NCBI RefSeq assembly: GCF_012295525.1
Contig: NZ_CP051167.1
Location: 1,984,001 to 2,048,000, forward strand
Origin: Oxynema aestuarii AP17
Lineage (GTDB): Bacteria > Cyanobacteriota > Cyanobacteriia > Cyanobacteriales > Laspinemataceae
Length of the DNA stretch: 64,000 nt
Direction of reading: 5' to 3'
Positions 35,340-43,929 of this stretch are shown here, piece by piece (positions within the stretch are counted from its first letter, which is position 1; each line of letters opens with the position of its first letter). Under the pieces are notes generated by a model, which was not told where the DNA came from, ran no database searches, and saw nothing but the letters and a program-made list of their open reading frames with translations. Both the position numbers and the translations under genes were made by a program.

Positions 35340-36134
35340 ATGATAGCAGCAACTGATTGGGCAATTCGGGCCATAAATCTAAAAATTAGTTATGACGATC
35401 TCGCGATCGTTTCTGATTTATCCATTGACATCGAAATGGGTAAAATCACTGCGTTGATCGGCCCTAATGGATCGGGAAAAAGTACCGTTTTAAGAACCAT
35501 TGCCCGCCTATTAAAGCCCGAACGCGGTCTAATTTATTTGAACGGTAAAAATATTGCAAAAATGCCAACCCAGGCGATCGCCCGCGAATTGGCAATGTTA
35601 CCGCAATCCCCGGATATTCCCGCAGGAATAACCGTTTGGGAGTTAATCGGTTACGGGCGTTATCCCCATCGATCGCTGTTAGGTACTTTATCGAGACAAG
35701 ACAAAATTGCGATGGAATGGGCGTTAGAAATGACTCGATTGCAATCCTTGCGCGATCGTGCAGTCGATACTTTATCGGGTGGGGAAAGACAACGGGCGTG
35801 GATTGCTTTAGCGTTAGCCCAAAAAACGGGGATTTTATTATTAGACGAACCAACAACATTTCTCGATATTCGCCATCAGTTAGATATTCTCTCTTTAGTT
35901 AAAAGTCTCAATCGAGAACAACAAATTACAGTGGTTTGGGTACTGCACGAACTCAATCAAGCCGCAGCTTATAGCGATCGCATGATTATGTTTCGTTCCG
36001 GTGAAATCATGTCAATGGGAACCCCCGCACAAGTGATGACCCCAGAAAAAATTTTAGAAGTTTTTGGAGTCAAAATGACGGTTATTCCTCATCCAGTTAA
36101 TGGATTGCCAACTTGTTTTCCAATAAATTATTGA
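35340..36134 (+). CDS. Iron-siderophore ABC transporter ATP-binding protein (FecE/FhuC-like)
   Basis: A 264-aa ABC ATPase of the iron/B12 importer type. Walker A is IGPNGSGKSTVLR (about residues 40-52), the signature is LSGGERQRAWIALALAQ (about 144-160), Walker B is ILLLDEPTTFLDIRHQ, and the switch His is in VVWVLHELNQAA. It belongs with the binding protein and fused permease that follow, forming a ferric-siderophore importer in the inner membrane. Confidence 0.94.
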   Translation: MIAATDWAIRAINLKISYDDLAIVSDLSIDIEMGKITALIGPNGSGKSTVLRTIARLLKPERGLIYLNGKNIAKMPTQAIARELAMLPQSPDIPAGITVWELIGYGRYPHRSLLGTLSRQDKIAMEWALEMTRLQSLRDRAVDTLSGGERQRAWIALALAQKTGILLLDEPTTFLDIRHQLDILSLVKSLNREQQITVVWVLHELNQAAAYSDRMIMFRSGEIMSMGTPAQVMTPEKILEVFGVKMTVIPHPVNGLPTCFPINY

Positions 36135-36171
36135 TGAGGATTAAAAATTCATAAAAATCAAACATAAAACA

Positions 36172-37104
36172 ATGTTAAAAAAACCAAGTAAATTTTTAAA
36201 ACTTTTAGTCTGTTTTTTATTAGGAGTATTTATTTTTTCTTGTACGAGCGATCGCCCGCAATTAAATTTAAAAGTTAATGGCGAATATCCGAAGCGAATT
36301 GTCGCCCTAGAATGGGTTTACGTTGAAGATTTACTCACTTTAGGGATTCAACCTGTCGGCGTTGCCGATATTACAGGTTATCAGCAATTCGTACAAATCG
36401 AACCGCAACTCGCCGAGGATGTTGTCGATGTTGGAACGCGACAGGAACCGAATTTAGAAGCGATCGCCGAACTCGATCCCGATCTAATTATCGGCGTCCA
36501 ATTTCGTCACGAATATATCAAAGAAACCTTATCAAAAATTGCCCCAACTTTACTCTTCAATCCTTATCCACCACCCCCACCCCAAGGAATCCGGCAATTG
36601 GACGAAATGCAAGCAACGTTTTTAAAAATTGCCGAAACGGTGGGTCAAGCAGAACGGGGTAAAGCAGTTCTCAAGCAAATGCATTCAAACTTCGATCGCA
36701 TCTCCCAACAGTTAAAGGGAATCGGATTGGATGACGCTAAATTTGTCCTAGGACAACTGCCCCCCATCGGTCCGGAGTTGCGATTATTTAACGAGAGTTC
36801 GATGGCGGTACAAATTTTACAAGAAATTGGCTTAAATAATTTATGGAAAGGGAATTCTAATTCATTTGGTTTTAATTCGGTATGGGTGGAGTCTTTACCT
36901 CAAATAGAAACCGCTCATTTCTTCTATATCTCTAATAAAAGCAATCCTTATTTAGAACTTTTAACGAATAACTTTGTATGGAAAAACTTAAAATTTGTTA
37001 AAGAGGACCGCGTTTATTCCCTTGACGGTCAAACGTGGTTGTTTGGCGGCCCACTGTCGGCGGAACTCTTAGGTAAAAATGTTATCAAAAATTTAGTAAA
37101 ATGA
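36172..37104 (+). CDS. Iron-siderophore ABC transporter substrate-binding lipoprotein
   Basis: A 310-aa periplasmic binding protein of the FecB/FhuD class. The signal ends in a lipobox with Cys (LLGVFIFSCTSDRP, Cys about residue 24). Then KRIVALEWVYVEDLLTLGIQ, EPNLEAIAELDPDLIIGV and the C-terminal GQTWLFGGPLSAELLGKNVI are typical of clade III binding proteins with a long linking helix. The gene lies 37 nt after the ATPase gene and before the permease. Confidence 0.92.
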   Translation: MLKKPSKFLKLLVCFLLGVFIFSCTSDRPQLNLKVNGEYPKRIVALEWVYVEDLLTLGIQPVGVADITGYQQFVQIEPQLAEDVVDVGTRQEPNLEAIAELDPDLIIGVQFRHEYIKETLSKIAPTLLFNPYPPPPPQGIRQLDEMQATFLKIAETVGQAERGKAVLKQMHSNFDRISQQLKGIGLDDAKFVLGQLPPIGPELRLFNESSMAVQILQEIGLNNLWKGNSNSFGFNSVWVESLPQIETAHFFYISNKSNPYLELLTNNFVWKNLKFVKEDRVYSLDGQTWLFGGPLSAELLGKNVIKNLVK

Positions 37105-37147
37105 TCTAACCAATTCAAATCGATCGCCTTGCTCAAACTTGATTTAG

Positions 37148-39223
37148 TTGCCTCGATTCACCGTGAATTATCTGTCTAAAACACTCTCGATCGCCGATTT
37201 AAAAAAAGGATCGATCGCCCCCCTTCTATCGGCAAGCATCGCGATCGCGGGTGGCTTACTTTTACTGATGTTACTCGCGATCGCCCATCTCGCCCAGGGA
37301 GAGATCGAAATCGATCTATTGACCGTCCTAGGGGCAGTTTTCGCCCCGGACGGCAGCCCGAACGCCCAAATTGTGCGATCGCTGCGGTTACCTCGATCGG
37401 CGATCGCGGTGATGACCGGGGCCGCCTGGGGCATGGCGGGGGTTCTGTTCCAAACCGTCACCCGCAATCCCCTGTCTTCCGCCGCCACCCTCGGCATCAA
37501 TGCGGGGGCATACTTCAGTGTCACCGCCGCCTTAATCTTCGTCCCTCAGTGGTTCGATCGATCGCCTGTCGGCGTTGCCTTAGCAGGCGGGATTCTAGCC
37601 GCCGCCTTGGTTTACGCGATCGCTGCGGGAGTCCACTTATCTCCCTTGCGTCTCACTTTATCCGGCGTAGCCGTTTCCCTCGCCCTCGCTTCGTTGACGG
37701 CAATCTTGCAAGTTTTTTACGAAAATCAATTGTCTGGGATCTTTCTGTGGGGGGCGGGTTCGTTGCGACAAACGGACTGGAGTAATGCGGCTTATGCAGC
37801 CCCTAGAATCGCTATTCCTGCAACTTTTGCCTTACTTTTATCAAAAAATTGGGATATTTTGTTGCTCGGCGACGACGTAGCCCGATCGCTCGGCCAAAAT
37901 TTGCAAAAAACTCGCATGATTTGTACGGCGATCGCCGTATTTTTAGCGGCTCTTTCGGTCAGTGTGGTCGGCCCGATCGGCTTTATTGGGATTGTCGCTC
38001 CGCACTTAGTACGATTAATGGGATGCCGCTCTCACTGGACTTTACTCCCGGCTGCCGCCATTTGGGGGGCGATCGTCTTGGTCGGCGCCGATATTTGCGC
38101 GTTGCAATTCAGTGCGGGATTCGGTGAAATTCCCGTGGGAACGACGATTCCCTTGGTCGGGGCGCCGTTTTTAATTTGGTTGGTGGGTAAAAACGAGCGA
38201 CTCGATCGCGGATCCAGTCCGGCGCGCTCTTCTTCTCACCAAGGGAGAAGCTACCCTTATCCCGCTCTGACCCTCGCCGCGATCGGGCTAATTTTTGTCG
38301 CCGCGATCGCCAGTTTGAGCTTGGGGACTTTATCTTCTTCACCGGGTAAATTCCTCGCCCTCATCGCCGGAAATGCAAGCGAACTCTACACTTGGGTTGT
38401 TTTCGAGTTGCGTTTGCCGCGCCTGGTCGTCTCTCTCCTCGCCGGATCCTCCCTGGCTGTGAGTGGCTTGCTCTTACAAAGTGTAGTGAGAAATCCGATC
38501 GCCGGACCGGAAATCGTCGGGATTACCTCTGGGGCGGGATTGGGGGTCTGTTTCATTTTGGTTCTCTTCCCGGGCGCCTCCGTCGAAGCCGTGGCGATCG
38601 CCGCTTTTGTGGGAGCTTTTGCCGTGTTTGCACTCATCGGCGCGATCGCATGGCGCAGCAACCTTTCACCCACTCGCCTCGCCCTCGTCGGAATCGCGGT
38701 TTCAGCGTTCTGCACCGCCGGAATTAACTTGCTCGTCGTGGTCGCCCAGTTGCGCGTCGCCCGGGCTTTAGTTTGGCTCGCGGGCAGCACTTACGCACGA
38801 AATTGGGAAGATATTGCCCGCTTGAGTCCTTGGCCACTTGTTTTGCTGCCGCTTGCATGGGTTTTCGCACCTTGGCTCGATCTGATGGCATTAGGCGAAG
38901 ACTTGCCACGCTTGCTGGGAGTGCAGTTGCAAAAAGCCCGCGCCCTGGCGATCTCGATCGCCGTCGCCCTCGCCGCCGCCGCCGTTTCTACCGTCGGAAC
39001 CATCAGTTTTGTCGGCTTGGTCGCCCCTCACATTGCGCGATTGCTAGTCGGTTCGCGTCACCGCCAACTCGTCCCCCTCGCCGCCTTGTTCGGCGCCTTA
39101 CTCGTCGCCGTCGCCGACACCCTCGGTCGGATCGTGGTCGCCCCCGCCGAAATCCCTTCGGGACTGGTCACGGCGGCGATCGGAACCCCTTATTTTCTGT
39201 GGTTGTTGTGGCGATCGCGGTAA
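37148..39223 (+). CDS. Fused double FecCD-type permease (FhuB-like)
   Basis: A 691-aa inner membrane protein with two complete BtuC/FecCD permease halves in tandem, as in FhuB, so one chain replaces the usual dimer. Half 1 (about residues 20-345) has VRSLRLPRSAIAVMTGAAWG, NPLSSAATLGINAGAY and VGPIGFIGIVAPHLVRLMG; half 2 (about 370-690) has LRLPRLVVSLLAGSSLAVSG, NPIAGPEIVGITSGAGLG and VGTISFVGLVAPHIARLL. The linker is near RSSSHQGRSYPY. The first start is a TTG (37148); a GTG at 37163 is an equally good alternative because neither has a clear ribosome site. Confidence 0.92.
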   Translation: MPRFTVNYLSKTLSIADLKKGSIAPLLSASIAIAGGLLLLMLLAIAHLAQGEIEIDLLTVLGAVFAPDGSPNAQIVRSLRLPRSAIAVMTGAAWGMAGVLFQTVTRNPLSSAATLGINAGAYFSVTAALIFVPQWFDRSPVGVALAGGILAAALVYAIAAGVHLSPLRLTLSGVAVSLALASLTAILQVFYENQLSGIFLWGAGSLRQTDWSNAAYAAPRIAIPATFALLLSKNWDILLLGDDVARSLGQNLQKTRMICTAIAVFLAALSVSVVGPIGFIGIVAPHLVRLMGCRSHWTLLPAAAIWGAIVLVGADICALQFSAGFGEIPVGTTIPLVGAPFLIWLVGKNERLDRGSSPARSSSHQGRSYPYPALTLAAIGLIFVAAIASLSLGTLSSSPGKFLALIAGNASELYTWVVFELRLPRLVVSLLAGSSLAVSGLLLQSVVRNPIAGPEIVGITSGAGLGVCFILVLFPGASVEAVAIAAFVGAFAVFALIGAIAWRSNLSPTRLALVGIAVSAFCTAGINLLVVVAQLRVARALVWLAGSTYARNWEDIARLSPWPLVLLPLAWVFAPWLDLMALGEDLPRLLGVQLQKARALAISIAVALAAAAVSTVGTISFVGLVAPHIARLLVGSRHRQLVPLAALFGALLVAVADTLGRIVVAPAEIPSGLVTAAIGTPYFLWLLWRSR

Positions 39224-39265
39224 GTTATACCATTTTTCTAAACTCTCGATGCAGATGGATCGCCT

Positions 39266-39377
39266 GTAAGGACACGGCATTGCCGTGTCCCTACCCTCGA
39301 TCTCTCTCATTATTTTTGAAAATCGGTATTAAATGAGTTAAATAACGACCGTAGGGACGAAAATTGTTCGCCCCTAC
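39266..39377. repeat. Two palindromic dispersed repeats
   Basis: GTAAGGACACGGCA / TGCCGTGTCCCTAC (39266-39294) is kin to the repeat at 15649. A different palindrome, GTAGGGACGAA...TTCGCCCCTAC, follows at 39351-39377. They fill the gap between the converging permease and exbD genes and may terminate both. Confidence 0.65.
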
Positions 39378-39423
39378 TCCGGTGTATTTCATGACAATCG
39401 AAAATGAAATAAAACCCTTGCCC

Positions 39424-39828
39424 TTATTGTTTTTTAGCGGCGATCGCCAGCTTCGCACCCTCAATGCGGCGAACCTTATCCATCACTGCAACAACTCGCC
39501 CGTGATCTAAAGCTTCATCTGCATTTAAAATCACCAAACTTTCTCCCTCTTTTTCGATGCGATCGCGAAGGTTTTCTTCGAGTGAGTCTAACTCGATTTC
39601 TTCCTTATCTAAACTAATCACTCCTTCCGCATCGAGAGTAATCGTCATTTTGCGCGTTTCTGCTTGTACTTGAGCGGTAGAAGCCTTGGGTAAATTGACA
39701 GGTAAACCTTCAGATTTGGATAAAAACAGAGATGAGATAATAAAATACGCCAAAATACTAAAGATGATATCGATCATCGGTACGATGTTAATTTGTGGCG
39801 AATTTTCCGGTTCATCGGGTACTCGCAT
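39424..39828 (-). CDS. exbD: ExbD/TolR family biopolymer transport protein
   Basis: A 134-aa ExbD. One N-terminal membrane helix carries the proton-channel Asp (INIVPMIDIIFSILAYFII), followed by the periplasmic domain (VNLPKASTAQVQAETRKMTI...ALDHGRVVAVMDKVRRIEGA). With ExbB and TonB it would energise the receptor at 22554. The start overlaps the exbB end by 17 nt. Confidence 0.92.
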   Translation of the reverse strand: MRVPDEPENSPQINIVPMIDIIFSILAYFIISSLFLSKSEGLPVNLPKASTAQVQAETRKMTITLDAEGVISLDKEEIELDSLEENLRDRIEKEGESLVILNADEALDHGRVVAVMDKVRRIEGAKLAIAAKKQ

Positions 39829-40459
39829 AAGTTTTCTCCTGTTCTCGTTCGTAGCGATGGCGGTAGAATAATTCGAGTTGCCCTCCCGCTTCTTGAATTA
39901 AGGCCAACTCGCGCAGGTAAAAACTGCGAAACATATTGGTAAATAAGAGGGTAAAAATTGCAACAATTAACCCCATTACGGTAGAAACAAGGGCTTCACT
40001 GATGCCCCCGGTAACGCCTACGGTATCCGTTCCACCGACATCACCTAATTGTAACGATGAAAACGCATTCATTAAGCCCAAAATTGTGCCGAGCAAGCCC
40101 AATAAAGGGGCTACATTAACAATCGTTTCAAAAACGGTATTGAACCGTTTTAAAACGGGAATTTCTGCTTGGACGGCACTCTCCAAAGCAAGCCGAAATT
40201 CTTCGGGATTGGGATCGTTAAGTTCGAGGGCTTCTAAGAAAATTCGGGCGATCGGTAAATCTGTATTCATCCCCAATTTACTAAAAGCAGCTTGGGGATC
40301 TTGTAAGTACGTTTGTAATGCGTCTTTTGCAACTTTACGTCCTCGTTTGCGGATGCGAAACCAAAAATAGGATCGTTCGGCGACTAACGCCACCGCCACC
40401 ACGGAAGCGATTAATAAGGGCCAAGCGACTAAGCCACCAGCAGCAATGATATCAAGCAT
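39812..40459 (-). CDS. exbB: ExbB/TolQ/MotA family proton channel protein
   Basis: A 215-aa ExbB starting at the ATG 40459 (MLDIIAAGGLVAWPLLIASV); the in-frame codon at 40534 adds 25 residues without a family match. Three membrane helices are seen, with NVAPLLGLLGTILGLMNAF and ISEALVSTVMGLIVAIFTLL forming the conserved channel helices. It is divergent from tonB and cotranscribed with exbD. Confidence 0.92.
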   Translation of the reverse strand: MLDIIAAGGLVAWPLLIASVVAVALVAERSYFWFRIRKRGRKVAKDALQTYLQDPQAAFSKLGMNTDLPIARIFLEALELNDPNPEEFRLALESAVQAEIPVLKRFNTVFETIVNVAPLLGLLGTILGLMNAFSSLQLGDVGGTDTVGVTGGISEALVSTVMGLIVAIFTLLFTNMFRSFYLRELALIQEAGGQLELFYRHRYEREQEKTYASTR

Positions 40460-40561
40460 ATAGTTCTCACGTAATGAAAAAAGAAGGGAGCCAGACACTG
40501 AGGTGCTTGTGACTCTCCATTGGCAAAATTGCAAGCTTTTCTCAAAAAGCCTACGCTCAAT

Positions 40562-40586
40562 TGAAATTACTTGTCAAGTAATTTCA
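40562..40586. promoter_or_regulatory. Palindrome in the exbB-tonB divergent region
   Basis: TGAAATTACTT (40562-40572) and AAGTAATTTCA (40576-40586) form a perfect 11-bp inverted repeat with a GTC centre, 103 nt upstream of the exbB start. No plus-strand gene ends here, so it is more likely an operator or promoter element than a terminator. Confidence 0.45.
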
Positions 40587-40737
40587 GAGATTTTTTCAAC
40601 CGACGGCGATCGCCGAGAAATTTTCGATCGCCTAAATTGGCTATAACATCGTTTTTTTAAGGGTTTTAGGCGTTTTGTAAGTCCAAAAAATAGACCGATC
40701 GCGCGATCGTCGCCTAAAATCTATTGCTAAAGAGTCT

Positions 40738-40757
40738 CAATAATGATAAAGATTCTA
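40738..40757. promoter_or_regulatory. Probable Fur box upstream of tonB
   Basis: CAATAATGATAAAGATTCT matches the classical iron box GATAATGATAATCATTATC in the central ATAATGATAA block and the following ATT. It lies about 130 nt before the tonB start, in the divergent exbB-tonB gap. The gap 40460-40888 otherwise holds no gene. Confidence 0.55.
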
Positions 40758-40888
40758 GGGTGTGATGCTATTGCTTTTCCAGTCCGGTTCGACCTCTGGG
40801 AAGCAAACCGATCGTCTTGACCCCCTCAAACGCGGAGGTCAATCCGGGAAATTAAGGCGTCCGAATTGATGCGGGAGATGCTGAAACG

Positions 40889-42394
40889 ATGAGCGTGTAT
40901 GGCGTTTATTCGTCGCAACGAGAACGACAAGAAAAGCAAATCGAACGGTTTATCGGTTGGAGTTTGCTCGGTTCGATCGCCCTCCACGTGGCGATCCTAC
41001 CGTTGGGATTGCAATTGTTGGCGCAAGAACCGAGGACGGTAACGGAAGAGGCGATCGAGTTTATCGTCGTCGAGAAACCCGAGGTCGAGGAACCCGAAGT
41101 CGAGGAACCGACCGTCGAGGAACCCGAGATCGAAGAACCGCCCATCGAGGAACCGCCTATTGAGGAGTCCTATCGATCGCCGACTGAAACGATTAGTGAG
41201 AGTTCTCCTAGGGAATCGTTTTCGGAACCGGAAAGTATCCCCGAATCGCCGACCGAACCGACGCGACCCTTATTCGATACTCAGAATAATGTTGATAACT
41301 TCGATCGCGCCGACTCTCCAGAAATCGCACGATCGATCTCCGAACCCCAAGAACCCCAAGAACCGCAAGAACCGCGCGAGATCGCCCCTCCGGTCACTCA
41401 ATCCCCGGCGATTACGGATTCAAGTGAGAAACCCGCCATTTCCGAACCGGAGATGCCCGAAAGTGAGATTTCCGAAACGCCTTCCTCCAGCTTTGACGAA
41501 CCGACATCGCCGCCGATCTCCGAACCCGAACTGTCGTCACCGCCGAACGATCCGATCGCCTCTCCCGCGATCGAAGATCCGACCGAGGCGATCGAAGAGT
41601 TTACGACGACCGAACCGCCAGAAATTGCCAGAAATTACGAAAATCCAGACATAGAGAGCGATTTCGACCCCGGATCGACCGAAGCGGAATTTTCCGAACC
41701 TGAAATCGCCTCCGAATCCTCAGCCCCTGCGGTACAACCGCCAATGTATAACGACCCGTCGCCGTCCGATACCTGGGACGCCAGCGAACCCAACGACCCG
41801 ATCGCCTCCAGCTACAATGATTACTCGACCTCCAGTCGCGACGAAACCGGATCGATGGCGCCCTTAGACGAGAGCAATCCTTATGCAGAAAGTGAAATAG
41901 GCAGCAATGCCCCGATTTCTAGCTCTTATAGCGCGCCGATCGCCGATTCCACCGGAGATTCGAGTAATTTTCTCAACGAGACGCCCAGCTACGACGACAG
42001 TAGCAGCAGTTACGACAGCTACGACGCCCCCAGCAACGACTGGGATCCCGGGGCGAGTAGTGGCTTTGACGAACCCGCGATCGCCAATTCCGGCCCAATG
42101 GGCGATCTTCCCAATTCGTCGAGTTCCGGTTCCGGTTCCGGTTCGGTCGGTTGTATCAATTGTGGCAAGCCGAGTTATCCCGACATCGCCCGAGAACAAG
42201 GTTGGGAAGGAGAAGTTTTACTAAGTGTTGATGTCGATCCCAACGGCAATGTTAGCAACGTTCAACTCATCAGTTCCAGTGGTTATCCCGTACTCGATAA
42301 TACAGCGATCGATCGCGCCTGGAGTTGGCAATTTGATTCTTCAGAAAATGGACAACAGGGACGCATGGTTTCCGTTCCATTTGAATTGAGATAA
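40889..42394 (+). CDS. tonB: Energy transducer TonB with a very long acidic/Ser/Pro linker
   Basis: A 501-aa TonB. One N-terminal membrane helix (FIGWSLLGSIALHVAILPLG) anchors it; then about 370 residues of low complexity follow, first (E/P/V)-rich repeats of the VEEPEIEEPPIEEP type, then Ser/Asp/Pro-rich sequence. The C-terminal TonB domain is about residues 425-501 (YPDIAREQGWEGEVLLSVDV, SSSGYPVLDNTAIDRAWSW, VPFELR). A CINC motif with two Cys immediately precedes this domain. The linker would have to cross the thick cyanobacterial peptidoglycan. It pairs with exbBD on the other strand. Confidence 0.9.
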   Translation: MSVYGVYSSQRERQEKQIERFIGWSLLGSIALHVAILPLGLQLLAQEPRTVTEEAIEFIVVEKPEVEEPEVEEPTVEEPEIEEPPIEEPPIEESYRSPTETISESSPRESFSEPESIPESPTEPTRPLFDTQNNVDNFDRADSPEIARSISEPQEPQEPQEPREIAPPVTQSPAITDSSEKPAISEPEMPESEISETPSSSFDEPTSPPISEPELSSPPNDPIASPAIEDPTEAIEEFTTTEPPEIARNYENPDIESDFDPGSTEAEFSEPEIASESSAPAVQPPMYNDPSPSDTWDASEPNDPIASSYNDYSTSSRDETGSMAPLDESNPYAESEIGSNAPISSSYSAPIADSTGDSSNFLNETPSYDDSSSSYDSYDAPSNDWDPGASSGFDEPAIANSGPMGDLPNSSSSGSGSGSVGCINCGKPSYPDIAREQGWEGEVLLSVDVDPNGNVSNVQLISSSGYPVLDNTAIDRAWSWQFDSSENGQQGRMVSVPFELR

Positions 42395-42510
42395 ACTCTA
42401 GGATATTCTAGAATTTATCAGGAAATAATCATTAAAAAATCAATCTTCCCTCCTGTGGTGCGGGCATTCTGACTGCCTCCCCATTTCCTAAAACTACTTC
42501 CTTCAATCCC

Positions 42511-43695
42511 ATGCTTGATTCCATTCAAAAATACACTATTCCGATCTTTCTAATTTCTACCTTGTTTTTTCCCAAAATTCCCGCGATCGCCGGGTCGATA
42601 ACCCTTCCCGATGGCGGTCAATGTGAAGGCGAACTACAAAACGGACAATTAGAAGGATCCGGAACCTGTAACTATGCCAACGGCGATCGCTACGAAGGCG
42701 AATTTCAAGCCGGAAAACCCCACGGTTCCGGTAAATATACCTTTGCCAAAGGAGGCTATTACGAAGGCCAATTTCAAGCGGGACAATTTCACGGCGAAGG
42801 CATTCGTGAATTTGACGGAGGAACTCGCTACGAAGGCGAATTTGAAAATGGAAAATTTCACGGACGAGGAGTCTATATCACCGCCAATGGCGGACAGTAT
42901 GAAGGCGAATTTAGAGAAGGAGAACCTGTCGGTGAAGGAGTCTATACCTTTGCCAGTGGTACCCGTTGTGAAGGCGAACTAATTGACGGAAAAATTACCG
43001 GGCAAGCGGTTTGTAACTATGCCAATGGCAACCGTTACGAAGGTAATTTAACCGATAGCGTTCCCGACGGCGAAGGCGTTTATATTTTTGCCGATGGCGG
43101 ACAGTACGAAGGCGAATTTATCAACGGGAAAATGGAAGGAGAAGGGATCCGCGAGTTTCCCAGTGGCGATCGCTACGAAGGTGAATTTATAGACGGCAAA
43201 CCCCACGATCGCGGTCGCTACGAATTTAAAGACGGTGGCTATTACGAAGGTGAATTTAGAAACGGTCAATTTCACGGAACCGGAGTGCGTGAATTTGCCA
43301 ATGGCAACCGTTATGAGGGTGAATTTGTCGAAGGACGACCCCAAGGGGAAGGGGTTTATACTTTTGCCAATGGTAGTGTTTACGAAGGGGAATTTCAAGA
43401 CGGTAAATTTCACGGGGAAGGGGTTTATACTTTTGCCAGTGGCAACCGCTATCAAGGCGAGTTCGATCGCGGCAATTTAGAAGGAGAAGGAACCTATATT
43501 TTTGCCAACGGCGATCGTTGTCAGGGTGAAGTCAGTGGAGGGGAATTTCAAGGAAAAGCAGAATGCACCTATGCGAATGGCGATCGTTATATCGGTGGTT
43601 TTGAACAAGGCAAAAAGCACGGTGACGGCGTTTATATCTACGCTGACGGCACTCGCATCGAGGGAACCTGGGAACGCGGCGAACTTAAAAATTAA
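42511..43695 (+). CDS. MORN-repeat protein with signal peptide
   Basis: A 394-aa protein with an N-terminal signal sequence (cleavage near KIPAIAGSITLP) followed by about 15 tandem MORN-type repeats of 23-24 residues (consensus YEGEFxxGKxHGxGxYxFAN). Repeats run to the C-terminus without another domain. MORN repeats bind lipids or act as extended scaffolds; a periplasmic or outer membrane-facing location is likely here. The gene lies downstream of tonB, but there is no evidence of a joint transcript or iron role. Confidence 0.87.
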   Translation: MLDSIQKYTIPIFLISTLFFPKIPAIAGSITLPDGGQCEGELQNGQLEGSGTCNYANGDRYEGEFQAGKPHGSGKYTFAKGGYYEGQFQAGQFHGEGIREFDGGTRYEGEFENGKFHGRGVYITANGGQYEGEFREGEPVGEGVYTFASGTRCEGELIDGKITGQAVCNYANGNRYEGNLTDSVPDGEGVYIFADGGQYEGEFINGKMEGEGIREFPSGDRYEGEFIDGKPHDRGRYEFKDGGYYEGEFRNGQFHGTGVREFANGNRYEGEFVEGRPQGEGVYTFANGSVYEGEFQDGKFHGEGVYTFASGNRYQGEFDRGNLEGEGTYIFANGDRCQGEVSGGEFQGKAECTYANGDRYIGGFEQGKKHGDGVYIYADGTRIEGTWERGELKN

Positions 43696-43929
43696 CCCTT
43701 CACCGCCCTCGTTTCAGTCTGTGCAAACTTGAATTTGAGTCTAATGAATATGAGGGTCATATTTTCTTTGAACCATTGCGATCGCCTTTTCAGTATGGTG
43801 GATTGTAGGGATTTGGTCTCCAAACCCAACTCCATTCGCGTACGTTGCGTTGTTTTGGGGGGATGGTTTTTATGGGATCGTGGGGGTGTTGCGTTATAAC
43901 CAAGAGATAGCCAGTACCCCGGTGTCGCC

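Noticed and set aside
40562-40594. Palindrome followed by TTTTTT as a plus-strand terminator
   Set aside because: It lies between divergent genes with no plus-strand transcript expected to end there; kept as a possible operator instead.
41864-42224. Open frames on both strands within tonB
   Set aside because: Products of the low-complexity Ser/Asp-coding repeats of tonB in other frames.
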